From: Chrysogorgia sp. JL179-B06
Taxonomy: Eukaryota > Cnidaria > Anthozoa > Scleralcyonacea > Chrysogorgiidae
Direction: 5' to 3'
DNA length: 64,000 bases
Assembly (NCBI GenBank): GCA_035772405.1
Contig: JAYKKM010000032.1
Span: forward strand, 2,875,001-2,939,000
Position 1 is the stretch's first letter; each line of letters starts with the position of its first letter. The translations under genes and the position numbers were made by a program. Shown piece by piece: positions 39,659 through 51,015 of the stretch. A model generated the notes under the pieces. It was not told where the DNA came from. It saw nothing but the letters and a program-made list of their open reading frames with translations, and made no database searches.

Positions 39659-40536
39659 TCATGAGAGTACAAACCTATCATTGTCATTATACGAACTCGT
39701 TGACTGAAAATCGGCTAGATCCGATTCAATATACGCTTTTTCCCCTCGCGAAAAATAAAAGTTGGCTCCTCGTCGGAGCTTTGCGAAGTGCTTTCGTCTC
39801 CCAGAATGTCTAGCTGTATTTCTTCGGTTCTCACACAAGTTTGTCCTCTTGCCCATCGTCGATAGTGTTATCCATAACGGCTGCATATGTCAACATTCGT
39901 CGCAAAAGAAATTTTCTTTGATTTACAGCAGCATCAATACTTTCATCTTCGTCGTAGCCTTCTTCCTCTATTAAACGTTTCATAGTTTTCCAAATCTTCC
40001 GATGAGTGCTATCTCGCCGAAGACCTTTTAACAATTTAAGATGTTTTTTGTATATTTTCATATAATTCCTTCATATATTCAGGTACCAAGGAATATAAAC
40101 ATGTTTTGTGGCTTCTTCATAGGTAATCCGGTTCCCCTGCATTGTTTTATCAATCGATCCGTCACGTATAGGGGTCCATCTAAATATAAATCCATATAAA
40201 TTCCCATGGATTGAAGCCCTCTTCCTCCGATTCTTCGTAATTTTCGCTACCTTCCTCATCCGTCAGTGTATGGTGTTCTTCCTCCGTCTCTTCTCCAGTT
40301 TCCTCGTCTGTGTAAGATTTCACACTTTGCCCCTCCAGCTCATCGTTTGTGTACAAGTCGTCATCTGTTGCAGAGGAATTACTTTTGAGAGATCCATTGA
40401 CGTTAGGGATTGATTGTACAGAGTGACCTTCTCCATGGATGTTCTTCATATGACGATAAAGGTGCTCTTTTCTAGAAAGAGTCTTTCCACAAATGTCACA
40501 CTGATGAAACAACGTTACACATTCGCAATTGAACAC
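39659..40536 (-). pseudogene. Degenerate single-exon C2H2 zinc-finger protein
   Basis: Reading from 40536 on the minus strand: one C2H2 finger (CDICGKTLSRKEHLYRHMKNIH), an acidic serine/threonine/glutamate-rich region to about 40200, then after a frameshift and an in-frame stop a helical domain (KIWKTMKRLIEEEGYDEDES and DAAVNQRKFLLRRML) ending near 39831. From memory, the combination recalls proteins multiplied in cnidarian genomes next to mobile DNA. Function unknown. At least two disruptions make it a pseudogene. Confidence 0.55.
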
Positions 40537-40713
40537 AGAATGATCTAATTGCTATATTATCGATAATTTCTAGCATGAATGGTTATACCCCTAAAGCTCC
40601 CTCATTGCCCCTCAAACGCCCCCTAAATACCCCCAAACAACCCTCATTCGCCCCCCAGCACCCCTCAAACTCCTCTCAATATCCCTCAAACGCCTCCCAC
40701 ACCAAATGTAAGC

Positions 40714-40776
40714 GCGAGGGTGGCCGAATGGTTAAGGCGCTGGGCTTAAAGTCCCAGATAACGTGGGTTCGAACTC
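40714..40776 (+). pseudogene. Truncated tRNA-like sequence (Leu-like), no 3' acceptor strand
   Basis: Begins GCGAGGGTGGCCGAATGG (acceptor strand plus A box), then GTTAAGGCGCTGGG-CTTAAAGT-CCCAG (anticodon stem with an 8-nt loop) and ends in a B box GGGTTCGAACTC. The 3' half of the T stem and the acceptor strand are replaced by the 21-bp satellite. The variable arm is only about 5 nt, unlike a true tRNA-Leu. It could be a tRNA pseudogene or a SINE head. Confidence 0.6.
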
Positions 40777-41155
40777 AGGATTCAATGATTCAATCTTAGG
40801 ATTCAATGATTCAATCTAAGGATTCAATGATTGAATCTTAGGATTCAATGATTGAATCTTAGGATTCAATGATTCAATCTTAGGATTCAATGATTCAATC
40901 TTAGGATTCAATGATTCAATCTAAGGATTCAATGATTGAATCTTAGGATTCAATGATTCAATCTTAGGATTCAATGATTCAATCTTAGGATTCAATGATT
41001 CAATCTAAGGATTCAATGATTGAATCTTAGGATTCAATGATTGAATCTTAGGATTCAATGATTCAATCTTAGGATTCTTTGATTGAATCTTAGGATTCAA
41101 TGATTCAATCTTAGGATTCAATGATTCAATCTTAGGATTCAATGATTCAATCTTA
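40777..41155. repeat. 21-bp satellite, 18 copies, with higher-order pattern
   Basis: Monomer GGATTCAATGATT(C/G)AATCT(T/A)A. Three variants alternate: A (C, TTA), B (C, TAA) and D (G, TTA), reading ABDDA-ABDA-ABDDA-D'AAA. B is always followed by D, implying multi-monomer duplication. With G the core GATTCAATGATTGAATC is a near-perfect palindrome. Confidence 0.92.
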
Positions 41156-41318
41156 AGAATTTTTGAAACGGGACTAATAATCAAATAAAAGTCCCTCCGG
41201 GACACATTCGTCCTTAAGAATCTATTTAAGTTGTTACTAACACTCTAAACGTTTAGTGTATATCATACCTCGGAAGCACAATGACCGTTCTATTTGCAAA
41301 AACAAAAGCTGAGCAAAC

Positions 41319-42859
41319 TTTTCTTTTTTTGTTGACTGTATAGAATACATGATAAAACGGAGAAACTCCCAAACGCCCCACCGAAAACACCCGAAATCAC
41401 CCCCAAACGCCCCAGAAATAATAATAATAATAATAAAGACGTATTAGGAGCATTATACAATAGTCTAAATGCTCTTACAACAATATATATATTCTTAAAG
41501 TTGCTTTTAAAACTAATTACAGTTTCATTATAAGATAAAGCCCACTACATATATTAACACTATGAACAATAACTATTAATTTTAAAAAAGAAAAGTCTTA
41601 ACTGCAGACTTAAAATTACTTAACATCACAAACACCACAAACGTCCACAAACCACCACAAATCACCACAAACGTCCCCGAAAACACACCAAACGCCCCGA
41701 AAACACCTCAAACGCCCCCGAAAACATCCCAAACGCCCCCCCCCCCCGAAAACACCCCAAATGGCCGGACGAGCCTTTTTCGTGGCTTTGTGACAAATAC
41801 ACCTACTACCTCAGCTCACCTCCATGCTCTCCCTCCGTCCCAAATCACCCATCCACCCCTCAAATCGCCATATTTTAAAAATCACGGACATGTCAACGCG
41901 GACTTACATGATAAAACGGAAAAACTCTCCCAAACGCCCCACCGAAAACACCCCCGAAATCACCCCAAACGCCCCCCGAAAACACCCCAAATGGCCCGGC
42001 GGGCCTTTTTCGTGGCCTTGTCGCCCGTTTGACAAATACAACTACTACCCCTTTGGTCGACATATCGGGGGTTATCACAAAAGGATGCCGCCTCATTAAA
42101 TATTCATTACATCATTTTGAATTTTGAGATTACGTCATGACTTCTCGTCTTCCAGGAGGAGCCTTAACCCCGTGTACGTTTAAAACCCCAACCGAGTCAC
42201 AATTTCAGCTATATGGCGATGGAGAGCATGGAGGTGAGCTCGGTGTATTAGGTGTATTTATCAAACGGGCCACAAAAAGGCCTGCCGGGACATTTGGGGT
42301 GTTTTCGGGGACCGTTGGGGGTGTCTCCGGGGCTTTTGGGGTGTTTTCGGTGGGCGTTTGGGGTGATTAAGGGGGCGTTTGGGGTGCTTTTTTTTTGAGG
42401 CGGTGTTTTCGGGGGGTTTTCGGTATGGCGTTTGGGAGAGTTTCTCCGTTTTATCATGTAAGTCCGTGTTGACATGTCCGTGATTTTTAAAATATGGCGA
42501 TTTGAGGGGTGGATGGGTGATTTGGGAGGGAGAGCATGGAGGTGAGCGAGGGTGGTAGGTGTATTTGTCAACCGGGCCACAAGGCCACGAAAACATTTGG
42601 GGTGTTTTCGGGGACCGTTTGGGGTGTTCTCGGGGGCGTATTTGGGGGCGTTTGGGGTATTTTCGGGAGCGTTTGAGGTGTTTTCGGGGCGTTTGGGGTG
42701 TTTTCGTGGGCGTTTGAGGTGTTTTCGGTGCGTTTGAGGTGTTTTCGGTGTGTTTTCGGGGGACGTTTGGGGTGATTTCGGGGGTGTTTTCGGTGGGGCG
42801 TTTGGGAGTTTCTCCGTTTTATCATGTATTCTATACAGTCAACAAAAAAAAGAAGAAAG
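41319..42859. repeat. 1.5-kb inverted repeat with C-rich left arm and G-rich right arm
   Basis: The outer ends mirror each other (GTTGACTGTATAGAATACAT then GATAAAACGGAGAAACTCCC at 41331-41370; the inverse at 42802-42842). Both arms contain a ~21-bp repeat, CCCCAAACGCCCCGAAAACA on the left and GGGGTGTTTTCGGGGGCGTT on the right, and an inner block CTCACCTCCATGCTCTCC. Related C-rich words also occur at 40585-40700. Open frames here are artefacts of the repeat. Confidence 0.85.
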
Positions 42860-43369
42860 GAACGTTTTATATATAATATTAGAATATATAATATTAGAAA
42901 TTCAAAGTCAGTTATCAAATTTAAATCCTGTTTAAAGACTATTTTTTAATTCATGTAGTATGGAATAATTTTTAGTTTGTTGTATTTTAACTTGTTGTAT
43001 TATAATTTCACCTTGTAAACGCATTGAGGCTTTATGCAGGCAATGCAAAGAACTGTAATTATTATTATTATTATTATAAAATATTTACAAAGGAATAAGA
43101 AGTGTAACGCAACAGTTGTTCACTCAAATGTTCGACAGCTCGAGTAGTGGCAATGTGGCATATCAAGAAAGAACACTTAAGAACTGACAGAAATCAAACA
43201 TTTTCTGAGGAATATTGTTTCCCAGAAAATATTTTTGAAAATAAATCAATGAGATTGATTTATCATATCATTCATCATTGATTGATCAATATATTGGATT
43301 GTTGCCATTTGTCGGTACGGTATTTAATTATAATTGTATAAATTATACACTTACTCAAAATCAAAAAAG

Positions 43370-44340
43370 TCAAATCTCAAACATTTCTGTAAAATTATCT
43401 GTGAAAATTTCAATCGAAAATAATTTCTGGGAATTAGGCTCCCAGGATCCGATACTTTTTCCACCTCTGTTCCACAAGGTCCTGTTTTTTAGGGTTGGTA
43501 GGGTGTTGTTGAGGTATCTCGTGGTAAAGTTGTAGATATTTTTCGGTAAATTGTTGATAGTCGATTGCCAATGTTTGACATTCTCCGCAAACGCCTCTTC
43601 CCACATTGCTTTGACAACGAGGCTTTGAGATGTAAAGTTTGTTACTATATGATAAATTTTGTCTTTCCGTATTTCTTTGAGAGCATCCTTGCCACTTAAA
43701 TGACAGTCATATTGAATGTTGGTATTTTTTCTCGTATCGTTGTACACAGAGCGAATGTCACATCTTAGAGTCTTTTAATTTATTTCTTAAGATGACTTGG
43801 CATCGAGTGTGTTTTGTTGATACATCGATATTTAGACCAAACTTGGATTTAGCTAGAAGAATGTCCAAAGTTCCGTTTGCAGGTATTTCAAGCCAACTTC
43901 TAAATTTATTATGGCATATCATGTCTAAAGTTTGTTTTACCCAAGTTGTGTTAATGTCAGCAATCGTGAGGTGCCATGATATTTTCGGTAGAAGGTACTT
44001 CCCATACAGTTCTAATTTGAATCTTGGGTGTAAAGGTGAACGATCAATCTTTTCCAATGTTGTTTCAGTTTCCGAAAGTGTTTGCATAATTAAAATATCT
44101 TCCAAGGTAATTGAAGCTTTCATTTTGTTGCACGATTGGTAACATTTGCTTGTTAGCATACAACTTTGCATTTGTCTGCATGCTTGTTGAGTTCACTTTA
44201 GATATGCCAAAAGTTTTACATTTATCAACGCGAATTGTCATTCTAGCCCATGTACACCATGCTGTAAAGGCATTCAGTAAAATTTGACTTTCGTGTTGTA
44301 ATCCACTTGTAATTGCTGCGTCGTCTGTGAATTGAAACCA
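43370..44340 (-). pseudogene. LINE reverse transcriptase C-terminal fragment (R2/NeSL-like)
   Basis: On the minus strand, a catalytic block FTDDAAI lies near 44320. It is followed by AFTAWCTWARM and VDKCKTFGISK (motifs after the catalytic DD), then LYGKYLLPKISWHLTI (thumb), a long helical region, and TRYLNNTLPTLKNRTLW near 43450, which precedes the zinc-finger region in complete elements. One or two frame breaks lie near 43750 and 44171. A TAA microsatellite (44346-44386) abuts the upstream side. It is a truncated, inactive copy. Confidence 0.72.
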
Positions 44341-44344
44341 GTGT

Positions 44345-44345
<1 letters not shown>

Positions 44346-44386
<41 letters not shown>
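44346..44386. repeat. (TAA)n microsatellite
   Basis: Thirteen or so ATA/TAA triplets. Similar short runs lie at 41416-41437 and 43058-43075. Confidence 0.9.
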
Positions 44387-44387
<1 letters not shown>

Positions 44388-45567
44388 AATAATACTTAGG
44401 ATAGCCCCTTCAATGCTAACACTGGTATCAATATATGGGGGTCTTGTTTCATAACAAATTGCAGTTTCAATGTTACACAAACTAATTTTAACTCAAAAGT
44501 TGTATATATCCTTCACATATTGTCAATTAAGGCAGTAGATAATGGTGCTACAACATGTATGTATGAACAGATTCATTGAGACATGGAAAATAGTTCTTTA
44601 CCGGTAGATACTGTATGATGTTAAAATGCCTTCACAGAATTTCACTAGCATTACACAATGTAACTTGCTTCTAATACAAGAGGTACCAATCCTAGAATTT
44701 CTATTAACCAATAAGTTTCAAGTCCCGACTTAGGAAAGATCAGTTTCCCTGTCATGCGTCGAGACCTCTGATCATGACCATCAATATTTATTGAAATCCA
44801 CATTCCTGCCAGCTCCATATCACAGTGGTCCAATTTGGGTAGAATTGTCAACTTATTGAATATAATCTATCCACACCAACAATCAGAGTAGAATCCCTAA
44901 TACATTTGCACTTATATGCATCCGTAGACATTTGAACAAATTTGATTTTTTTAAAGGGCACTCGTTGTATGATAAAGATGCACTTTCTTCCTTCAACAGC
45001 CTTTGGTTTCTGTATTCTAACTATATACCGAGTTGATTATTTCATGAATCATCAATAGTGTGAGAAAAGTAATATTATTTCTTTCTTAGTGATTGATGGT
45101 AGAAACAGTGGTAGACTTCCCCACTATTCTGTTGCTCCACCCAAAAATTAAAAAGTTTGGGCTACATTTTTTTTATTTAGCTTCGCCTGATAAAACATAC
45201 ACAATACAAACAAAATAATACATAAACACAAAATACAGGAGGCAGGGACACAACAACAGTTTACACCAATTACTGTTGGCCCGTACATGTATTTAGTTTG
45301 ATGTCCTATGAAACAATTAAATTCAGACAATACAAACCTCTCAGAGATATTGTCAACTGAAAATTTATTGAGTTCGGCAAATGAATGGGCTATTATCTAA
45401 TTCAAATAATTTAGAATTAAAAGAAGAGCAACTACGCTATAAAAGTTTCAAACAGCAAGAGGCGAGGGGTTGTTGCGTATACGTATTTCTAGTTTCTAGT
45501 TGATGATATCAGTGAGAAAAGTATTCACTATTTGTGCCGTTTCCTGTCTTAACTGTAATAAATGAGA
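44387..45567. other. No confident gene
   Basis: A 66-codon minus-strand frame at 44851-44651 has protein-like composition (LPKLDHCDMELAGMW, DGHDQRSRRMTGKL), but I do not recognise it and its splice context is weak. The rest is AT-rich non-coding sequence. Confidence 0.4.
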
Positions 45568-45684
45568 TGTGTGAAGTAAAGTTGATTGTCCAGGTTGTTG
45601 TAGTCTTGAGAAAGACTGTTGTTGGTGACAGTCACGAACAACAGTCTTTCTCAAGACTACAACCTGGACGATCAACTTCACATG
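45568..45684. repeat. Long imperfect hairpin
   Basis: Arms TGTGAAGT..GTTGAT..GTCCAGGTTG..GTAGTCTTGAGAAAGACTG pair over about 50 bp around GTGACAGTCAC. The core AGTCTTTCTCAAGACTAC recurs alone near 47234-47255, so the hairpin belongs to a repeat family. Confidence 0.85.
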
Positions 45685-46328
45685 TCTTAGCTTAGTTAGG
45701 TTACACAAATGCTTTTCACGTGTTTCTGACTGTGTTTTATTTGTCTTTTAACTGTACGTGTGTGCTTCTTTTTGAATGGTTTCTTACCAATCAAGATGAT
45801 CGCAAACCCTGCTCTTCTGCCGATCATAAACAATTTCTTGCCGATCATTGATCGGCGCTTATTTTGAGCCCTGTTGCGTGCGTGGTGTGGGTCCTGGGGA
45901 CCATGGATGGAAAAACGAAACTCTAGGGGGGTAGGGGTAAAAAAAGGTGGGCGAGGGGTTATTGCAGAAGGTATTTCTAGTTGGAATTGTATATTATGTG
46001 AATTATATTCAGTATGGACAGCGCTGTGGAAACAGAGCAGGGGTTGAGAGACATCTATTATACAGTAACCCTAAAACAGGGTGTGGGTCCGCAGAAAAGC
46101 TGTATCAGAGATCACTGGAAAATGGATTGGGTGCAAGCAGAAAAGTGTAAGCATATACAGTAGCATCATTTTAATGACGCTATTTTAATGACGCTGTATC
46201 CGAAGGATGTCAACCACTGATCAGTGACGTCAACAAGTCAAATGCAAATGAAGTATGGACACGTCACTAATTTTTATGATCACTCATTTTGACACAATCA
46301 AACAACGAAGTAATGAACCAGACGTGTA

Positions 46329-47144
46329 CCGGGTGACCCAAAAAAAAGTACTCCGGTTTGATTCATAATAACTTCTAAACCACTGAAGCTATTAAACTGA
46401 AATAACTTTCATTAGATAGATGGAAGACTAACTTAGATTTTGATATATGACAGTTGTATTTTACTTAAAAATTCACGGAGATATTAATGTTCAAAATAGG
46501 TAGCATATTTCTGGATGTGTCTAAAATATGCAAAAAACGCCGTATCAAATATTAATCAAGCTTTGCTCAACTGAAACACGCACTATTAGCAGTAAATAAA
46601 TGCCACTTGACAAATTGTTTATTATGAAACGAAGTATTATTATTTGCAAAATACAAGCAAGATTTATTCGCTCGGAATCGCGTGTCCTCTAGCACGAATG
46701 CACTGCCTAGCCCGTGACACCATTGCGTCGAAGGAGTCATGGATCATTCGTTGTTCTAGATTACGGCATGCTGCGAAGCTCTTCTAAATTCTGCGGTTGC
46801 TGATCATGTGGTACATTGCAAATTTGTTCATGTTCAGAATAAACTCAGAATTATGAAACACAATCAAACCATAACTCCATAAGACATAACATGCAACTCC
46901 CCACAGACATCCAACATTAAGTATTTGATACGGCGTTTTTTGCATATTTTAGACACATCCAGAAATATGCTACCTATTTTGAACATTAATATCTCCGTGA
47001 ATTTTTAAGTAAAATACAACTGTCATATATCAAAATCTAAGTTAGTCTTCCATCTATCTAATGAAAGTTATTTCAGTTTAATAGCTTCAGTGGTTTAGAA
47101 GTTATTATGAATCAAACCGGAGTACTTGTTTTTGGGTCACCCGG
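46329..47144 (-). mobile_element. Tc1/mariner element remnant with ~230-bp TIRs
   Basis: TIRs start CCGGGTGACCCAAAAA and run about 230 bp, almost identical at both ends (for example GATATATGACAGTTGTATTT). TA flanks both sides (46327-46328 and 47145-47146). In the middle, on the minus strand, the last ~35 residues of a mariner transposase survive (SFDAMVSRARQCIRARG). The rest of the transposase has been deleted. Confidence 0.88.
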
Positions 47145-47550
47145 TATATATAGGCAAACCTGACAAACACGGTTTACTCGACTCTAAAGATGACCATCGC
47201 CGAGGACATCAAAACATCAATCACCAACGGCAACAATAGTCTTTCTCAAGACTACAAGAATAAATATGAAAACTGCTAAGTTCTCAATAAGAGAACAAAT
47301 ACAAGTACAGTACTTACGTATATATTCATGGACAACGTTTCGGACGATGTGTCCTTCAGGTCAGATGGAGCTAAAGAATATTTACTTTGGGGTGAGCTGC
47401 TGTAATTGGCTAACCCAACAATACCAAACAGTTCAGTAATAAAACCTCTGACATTGCTGCGTTGGGATATAATAATAGGTTATACTTATATAGTAATTTT
47501 GAACAATCAGCACTGGAAAAGACTTCATTGGTCTTATATAATCCTTAGTA

Positions 47551-49366
47551 CAGTAGAACCTGAGTTTTACGACCCCGTGTTTTGCGACCACCTGCCGTTT
47601 ACGACCACTCTTTCTGGAACGGACGACTTGTAGTTAAAATGTACCTACAATTAGCGAACACCTGCCAAACGCGACCAGCGACTACTTTTTAGCATCCCAA
47701 ACACGAAATTTAACCTGTCATACGAGATAATCGTTCGTCTTTTGCAGTAAACATACAAGAATTTTGACAGCTCGTGAATACAGGAAACAGGTCTCATCAG
47801 CGACCACTTTTTAGCGTCCCAAACGCGAAATACGTTACAATCAACAAGCAAGAAGTTTGACCACTGCGAATACAGGGAACAAGAAGACGCACTTTTTAAA
47901 TATTGTTTTGCTTACTTTCATCATAAGTGATCGTTTTTGAGAGTACATAATAAATATCCTTATTAGCGACAATCCCAAGCCCTTAAACCGTTAACATGTT
48001 GAGGGAAACGTTTCTAAATTGACGAAAAGCTCGGACTAATATTTGTTTGTTACTGTCATTGTCAGGGTTAAAATTTGTCGTGCTAGATCGCAAATAACTT
48101 TGCTAATACAACATAAAGCTTAACATAGTTTACGTATGTTGTAGATCATTAAACGTTCTTCGATTTAATATATCGTATGAGCTTTTGCATTTAGTACAAC
48201 ACTTGAAAATGTTCGAAAACCTCGCCGTTCGTAAATTATATTTTACATGCCATTAGGGAGAGACCTGCTCCGGCTTCTCATTGGTCGATAAATATAGTAA
48301 CACTGCGATGACGTACTCAGATAGATTTCGAGTCGCTTGGTTTGATACCGCTATCACAATCTGTTGTTGTTTGGTAAGTAAGATTCCAGTAAATAGTTAT
48401 AGAACACACGCGCAAATCACACGAAATGCATAACCGCTACATAGGTTTTAAAATGGAATAGGAGCCAAGCCCACTCGCTGATATACATGTACGCTGATTG
48501 TTACTTATACATAAGTTTCAAGAATGCGTTTTGTGTGATTTGCGTATTGAATGCGTATTTCTGTTAAACGTATTAACTAGGCCTTACTAATCATCACCAT
48601 GCAAACATTCAAGGAATTAGTTTTTTAACCAATCAGCCACTCAGTCAGTACGGAGATTTTTCCTGTGAAAATACACGCATTCAAAAACATACTTTTATTT
48701 ACTACATGTAGTTTCATTAAAGGACAGCGCTAAACTCAACGATTTTCAAACAGTTCAACGAATTCATATAAAGTGCGATCAATGATCTGGTGACAGATTG
48801 TGATAGCCGGTATTAAACCACGCGAGTAACGCGACTCGAAATCTGAGACGTCATCGCAGTGTTACTATATTTATCGACCAATGAGAAGCCGGAGCAGGTC
48901 TCTCCCTAATGGCATGTTATATTTTCGTATCCGCCATTTTTGTTTATAACGCAACATCGCCAATAACTTTGTACATACGAATCAGTATATATTGTTGCTC
49001 CTTACTATTTTAGTCTGGCTGTTTCTTAGATCAAATTGCTGTATGTAAATAAAATATTTTCGCGATCAAAGATGAAGTACGTCGTATGCATTGCGTTTTC
49101 TTTCACTGCGCGCACATCGCCCAGCAAGCTCTGTTCAAACTGTGTTTTTTTCCGAACTTTTTCTGATTTTATTTCTTTATTAAGAAATATTACATTGGTT
49201 TCAAATTATAAAGCCATCTTTTAGTCGACTAGCGAACACAGGATAGAGTCGTAAACAATAGCGTTTTCCAGTATTACTTGCATGACGTCACATATCACTA
49301 AACTGCCATTTACGACCACCTGTTATTTACGACCACAGGGGTGGTCGTTAAACTCAGGTTCTACTG
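47551..49366. mobile_element. Pogo/Tigger-like non-autonomous element with nested insertion
   Basis: TIRs CAGTAGAACCTGAGTTTTAC and, inverted, CAGTAGAACCTGAGTTTAAC, flanked by TA. Subterminal GACCACCTG words recur on both sides. Without the nested 671-bp element it is about 1.15 kb. No transposase frame. Confidence 0.85.
48246..48916. mobile_element. 671-bp TIR element nested in the pogo-like element
   Basis: Ends CATGCCATTAGGGAGAGACC mirrored at the right. TIRs run about 120 bp, including CTCATTGGTCGATAAATATA and AGTAACACTGCGATGACG. TTA flanks both sides (48243-48245 and 48917-48919), consistent with a Harbinger-type TWA duplication, although CATG could alternatively be the duplication. Non-coding. 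Confidence 0.82.
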
Positions 49367-49793
49367 TATATACATGTTTTTAGAGAACATCAAATTGTAC
49401 TTGTCTCTGTCTTAGTGCAGTTGAGTTGTCATGAAAAAACACAGTGGCATAACTGATTATACAGGGTTAGGGCAACTCCTAAGGGCCCCCAATGAGTCTA
49501 TGATGATCTCATGATCATGACAATTGAATTAGAAGAAATGTTTTAACACAAAAAATAGTGTGTTTTACCACATAAAATTCCTTGTGTGATCTAACCAGTT
49601 TCAAAATAATTAATTATAATAAAGCTCGCAATAAAGACAGTGAAGTTTATGAAATTTTATTGTCATTGATATTTTGCAGTCTGATCTTTGGTCAGTGGTC
49701 TTTATTACCAAACTGGTAAGTACTTTATGTTAGAACCACACAACATTTGGCAGATTTTAATTTGTGGCTGTGTCCCAGGCTGAAATTTTCACC

Positions 49794-50660
49794 AGGCCTC
49801 AAATTTAGCGGCGGCCACTGGCCATTTATGCCCTGCTTGTTGGCCGCTATGCCCTCGAAATATATTGAAATCCACAGCCAGTGGTGGCTTGCCCTCAACC
49901 ACAGTAATTAAGTTTTGTAATACAAAGTGTATGATTAGTAAAATTGACAATAAAACCTAAAACTCTGCTGAAATACTGTATATGCAGTATTTAAATTCAC
50001 CTTCTCTGTCAGTCTTTTGTTGAATATTCTAACAATAATCGGTTAATTAATAAATTCGACAATCTTGCATTGTTCAATCCTTTTGGGTAGCACCAAGTGC
50101 TAGGGCAGCCTGTACTTCAAGTAACATTGAACATTCTGTAGGACAAAAGGATCGCAGGCTCTGAAAACGAGATTGCTCAGTATTAATAGCCGCTTTAAGC
50201 GGTTGCTATTAATAGCTCAAAATGCAGACCAATAAACCAAATTTGACTCACAAATGATTGCAAATGAGCTATTTTCTTTTGTTATGGCCACACGAATTAT
50301 GGGTAAATGCAGACAAACATGGGTACTGACGTCATCTCGAGAAAGTCCCATTGGAACATTGTTGTTTGTATTATATTATTATAGTTAGGTGGTTACGATA
50401 CATGTAATTATACATAGTTTCGGTTTGCAGAGTTTTTATAATATTATTAATGTTAATGAACAGTAATATAATTTTCACATTTCATGGAAACTCAAAAGGT
50501 ATTTGACCATACATGTACTTTTTATCTTGTTGTATGGTAAGGTGCACCGTGCTTCAAATAGCAACTGAATGAAAGTTTCAAAGTTGAAACTGGCCTTGAT
50601 GCCCTGAAAAACATTGAAACATTCAAGGCCTTGCCTTTTCTTTTCCCAAATTCAAGGCCT
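49794..50660. mobile_element. hAT-like non-autonomous element
   Basis: Ends AGGCCTCAAATTT and AAATTCAAGGCCT, flanked by TTTTCACC (49786-49793) and GTTTCACC (50661-50668), a 7-of-8 match to an 8-bp duplication. GCCCTxxAAAxATATTGAAA words are mirrored internally. No transposase. Confidence 0.65.
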
Positions 50661-51015
50661 GTTTCACCATGTAATTGTAATGTCAGTTTTTAAGGGTTTG
50701 TTTATCCCAGCAAACCGGGCAATATATCAGCCCAGGCTGAAAGTGCTTCATGTGATTGAATCGGCCCCTTAGACTAGTATATAGAGTATACATGATTTAG
50801 ACAAATTATACAAATAAATTGTAAACATTAACATGTCTAACATTGATCACTGTTACAAAGTACTGTAATTATTTCAACATTGCAGCTAAATATTAGAAAG
50901 ATTATTGTTTCCTTAGTAGATGTTTATGTCCACGTGGAATAGTCCAGTCAGCCAGTGACACAGACTACAGTAAGTTCGGAAGTTGTACTTCTAGTTAACG
51001 AAAGTAATCGTATAG

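Larger units (their letters stand above)
38217..42098. repeat. Segment bounded by direct repeats
   Basis: GGATGCCGCCTCATTAAATA continues into TTCA at 38229-38252 and at about 42083-42106, in the same orientation. The intervening 3.9 kb holds the duplicated broken frame (39098-39490), the C2H2-like remnant (39659-40536), the tRNA-like start, the 21-bp satellite and part of the large inverted repeat. Element identity is unknown. Confidence 0.5.

Noticed and set aside
40714..40776. Functional tRNA-Leu gene
   Set aside because: The 3' T stem and acceptor strand are missing, the anticodon loop has 8 nt and there is no long variable arm.
40777..41155. CRISPR-like array
   Set aside because: Repeats abut with no unique spacers, and the setting is an animal genome.
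41005..41205. Heptapeptide-repeat frame (LNPKIxS)
   Set aside because: 21 bp is a multiple of three, so the satellite is open by default. It has no gene context.
41790..42918. Proline- and arginine-rich frames on both strands
   Set aside because: Arise from the CCCCAAACGCCCC / GGGGTGTTTTCGG repeats of the inverted repeat.
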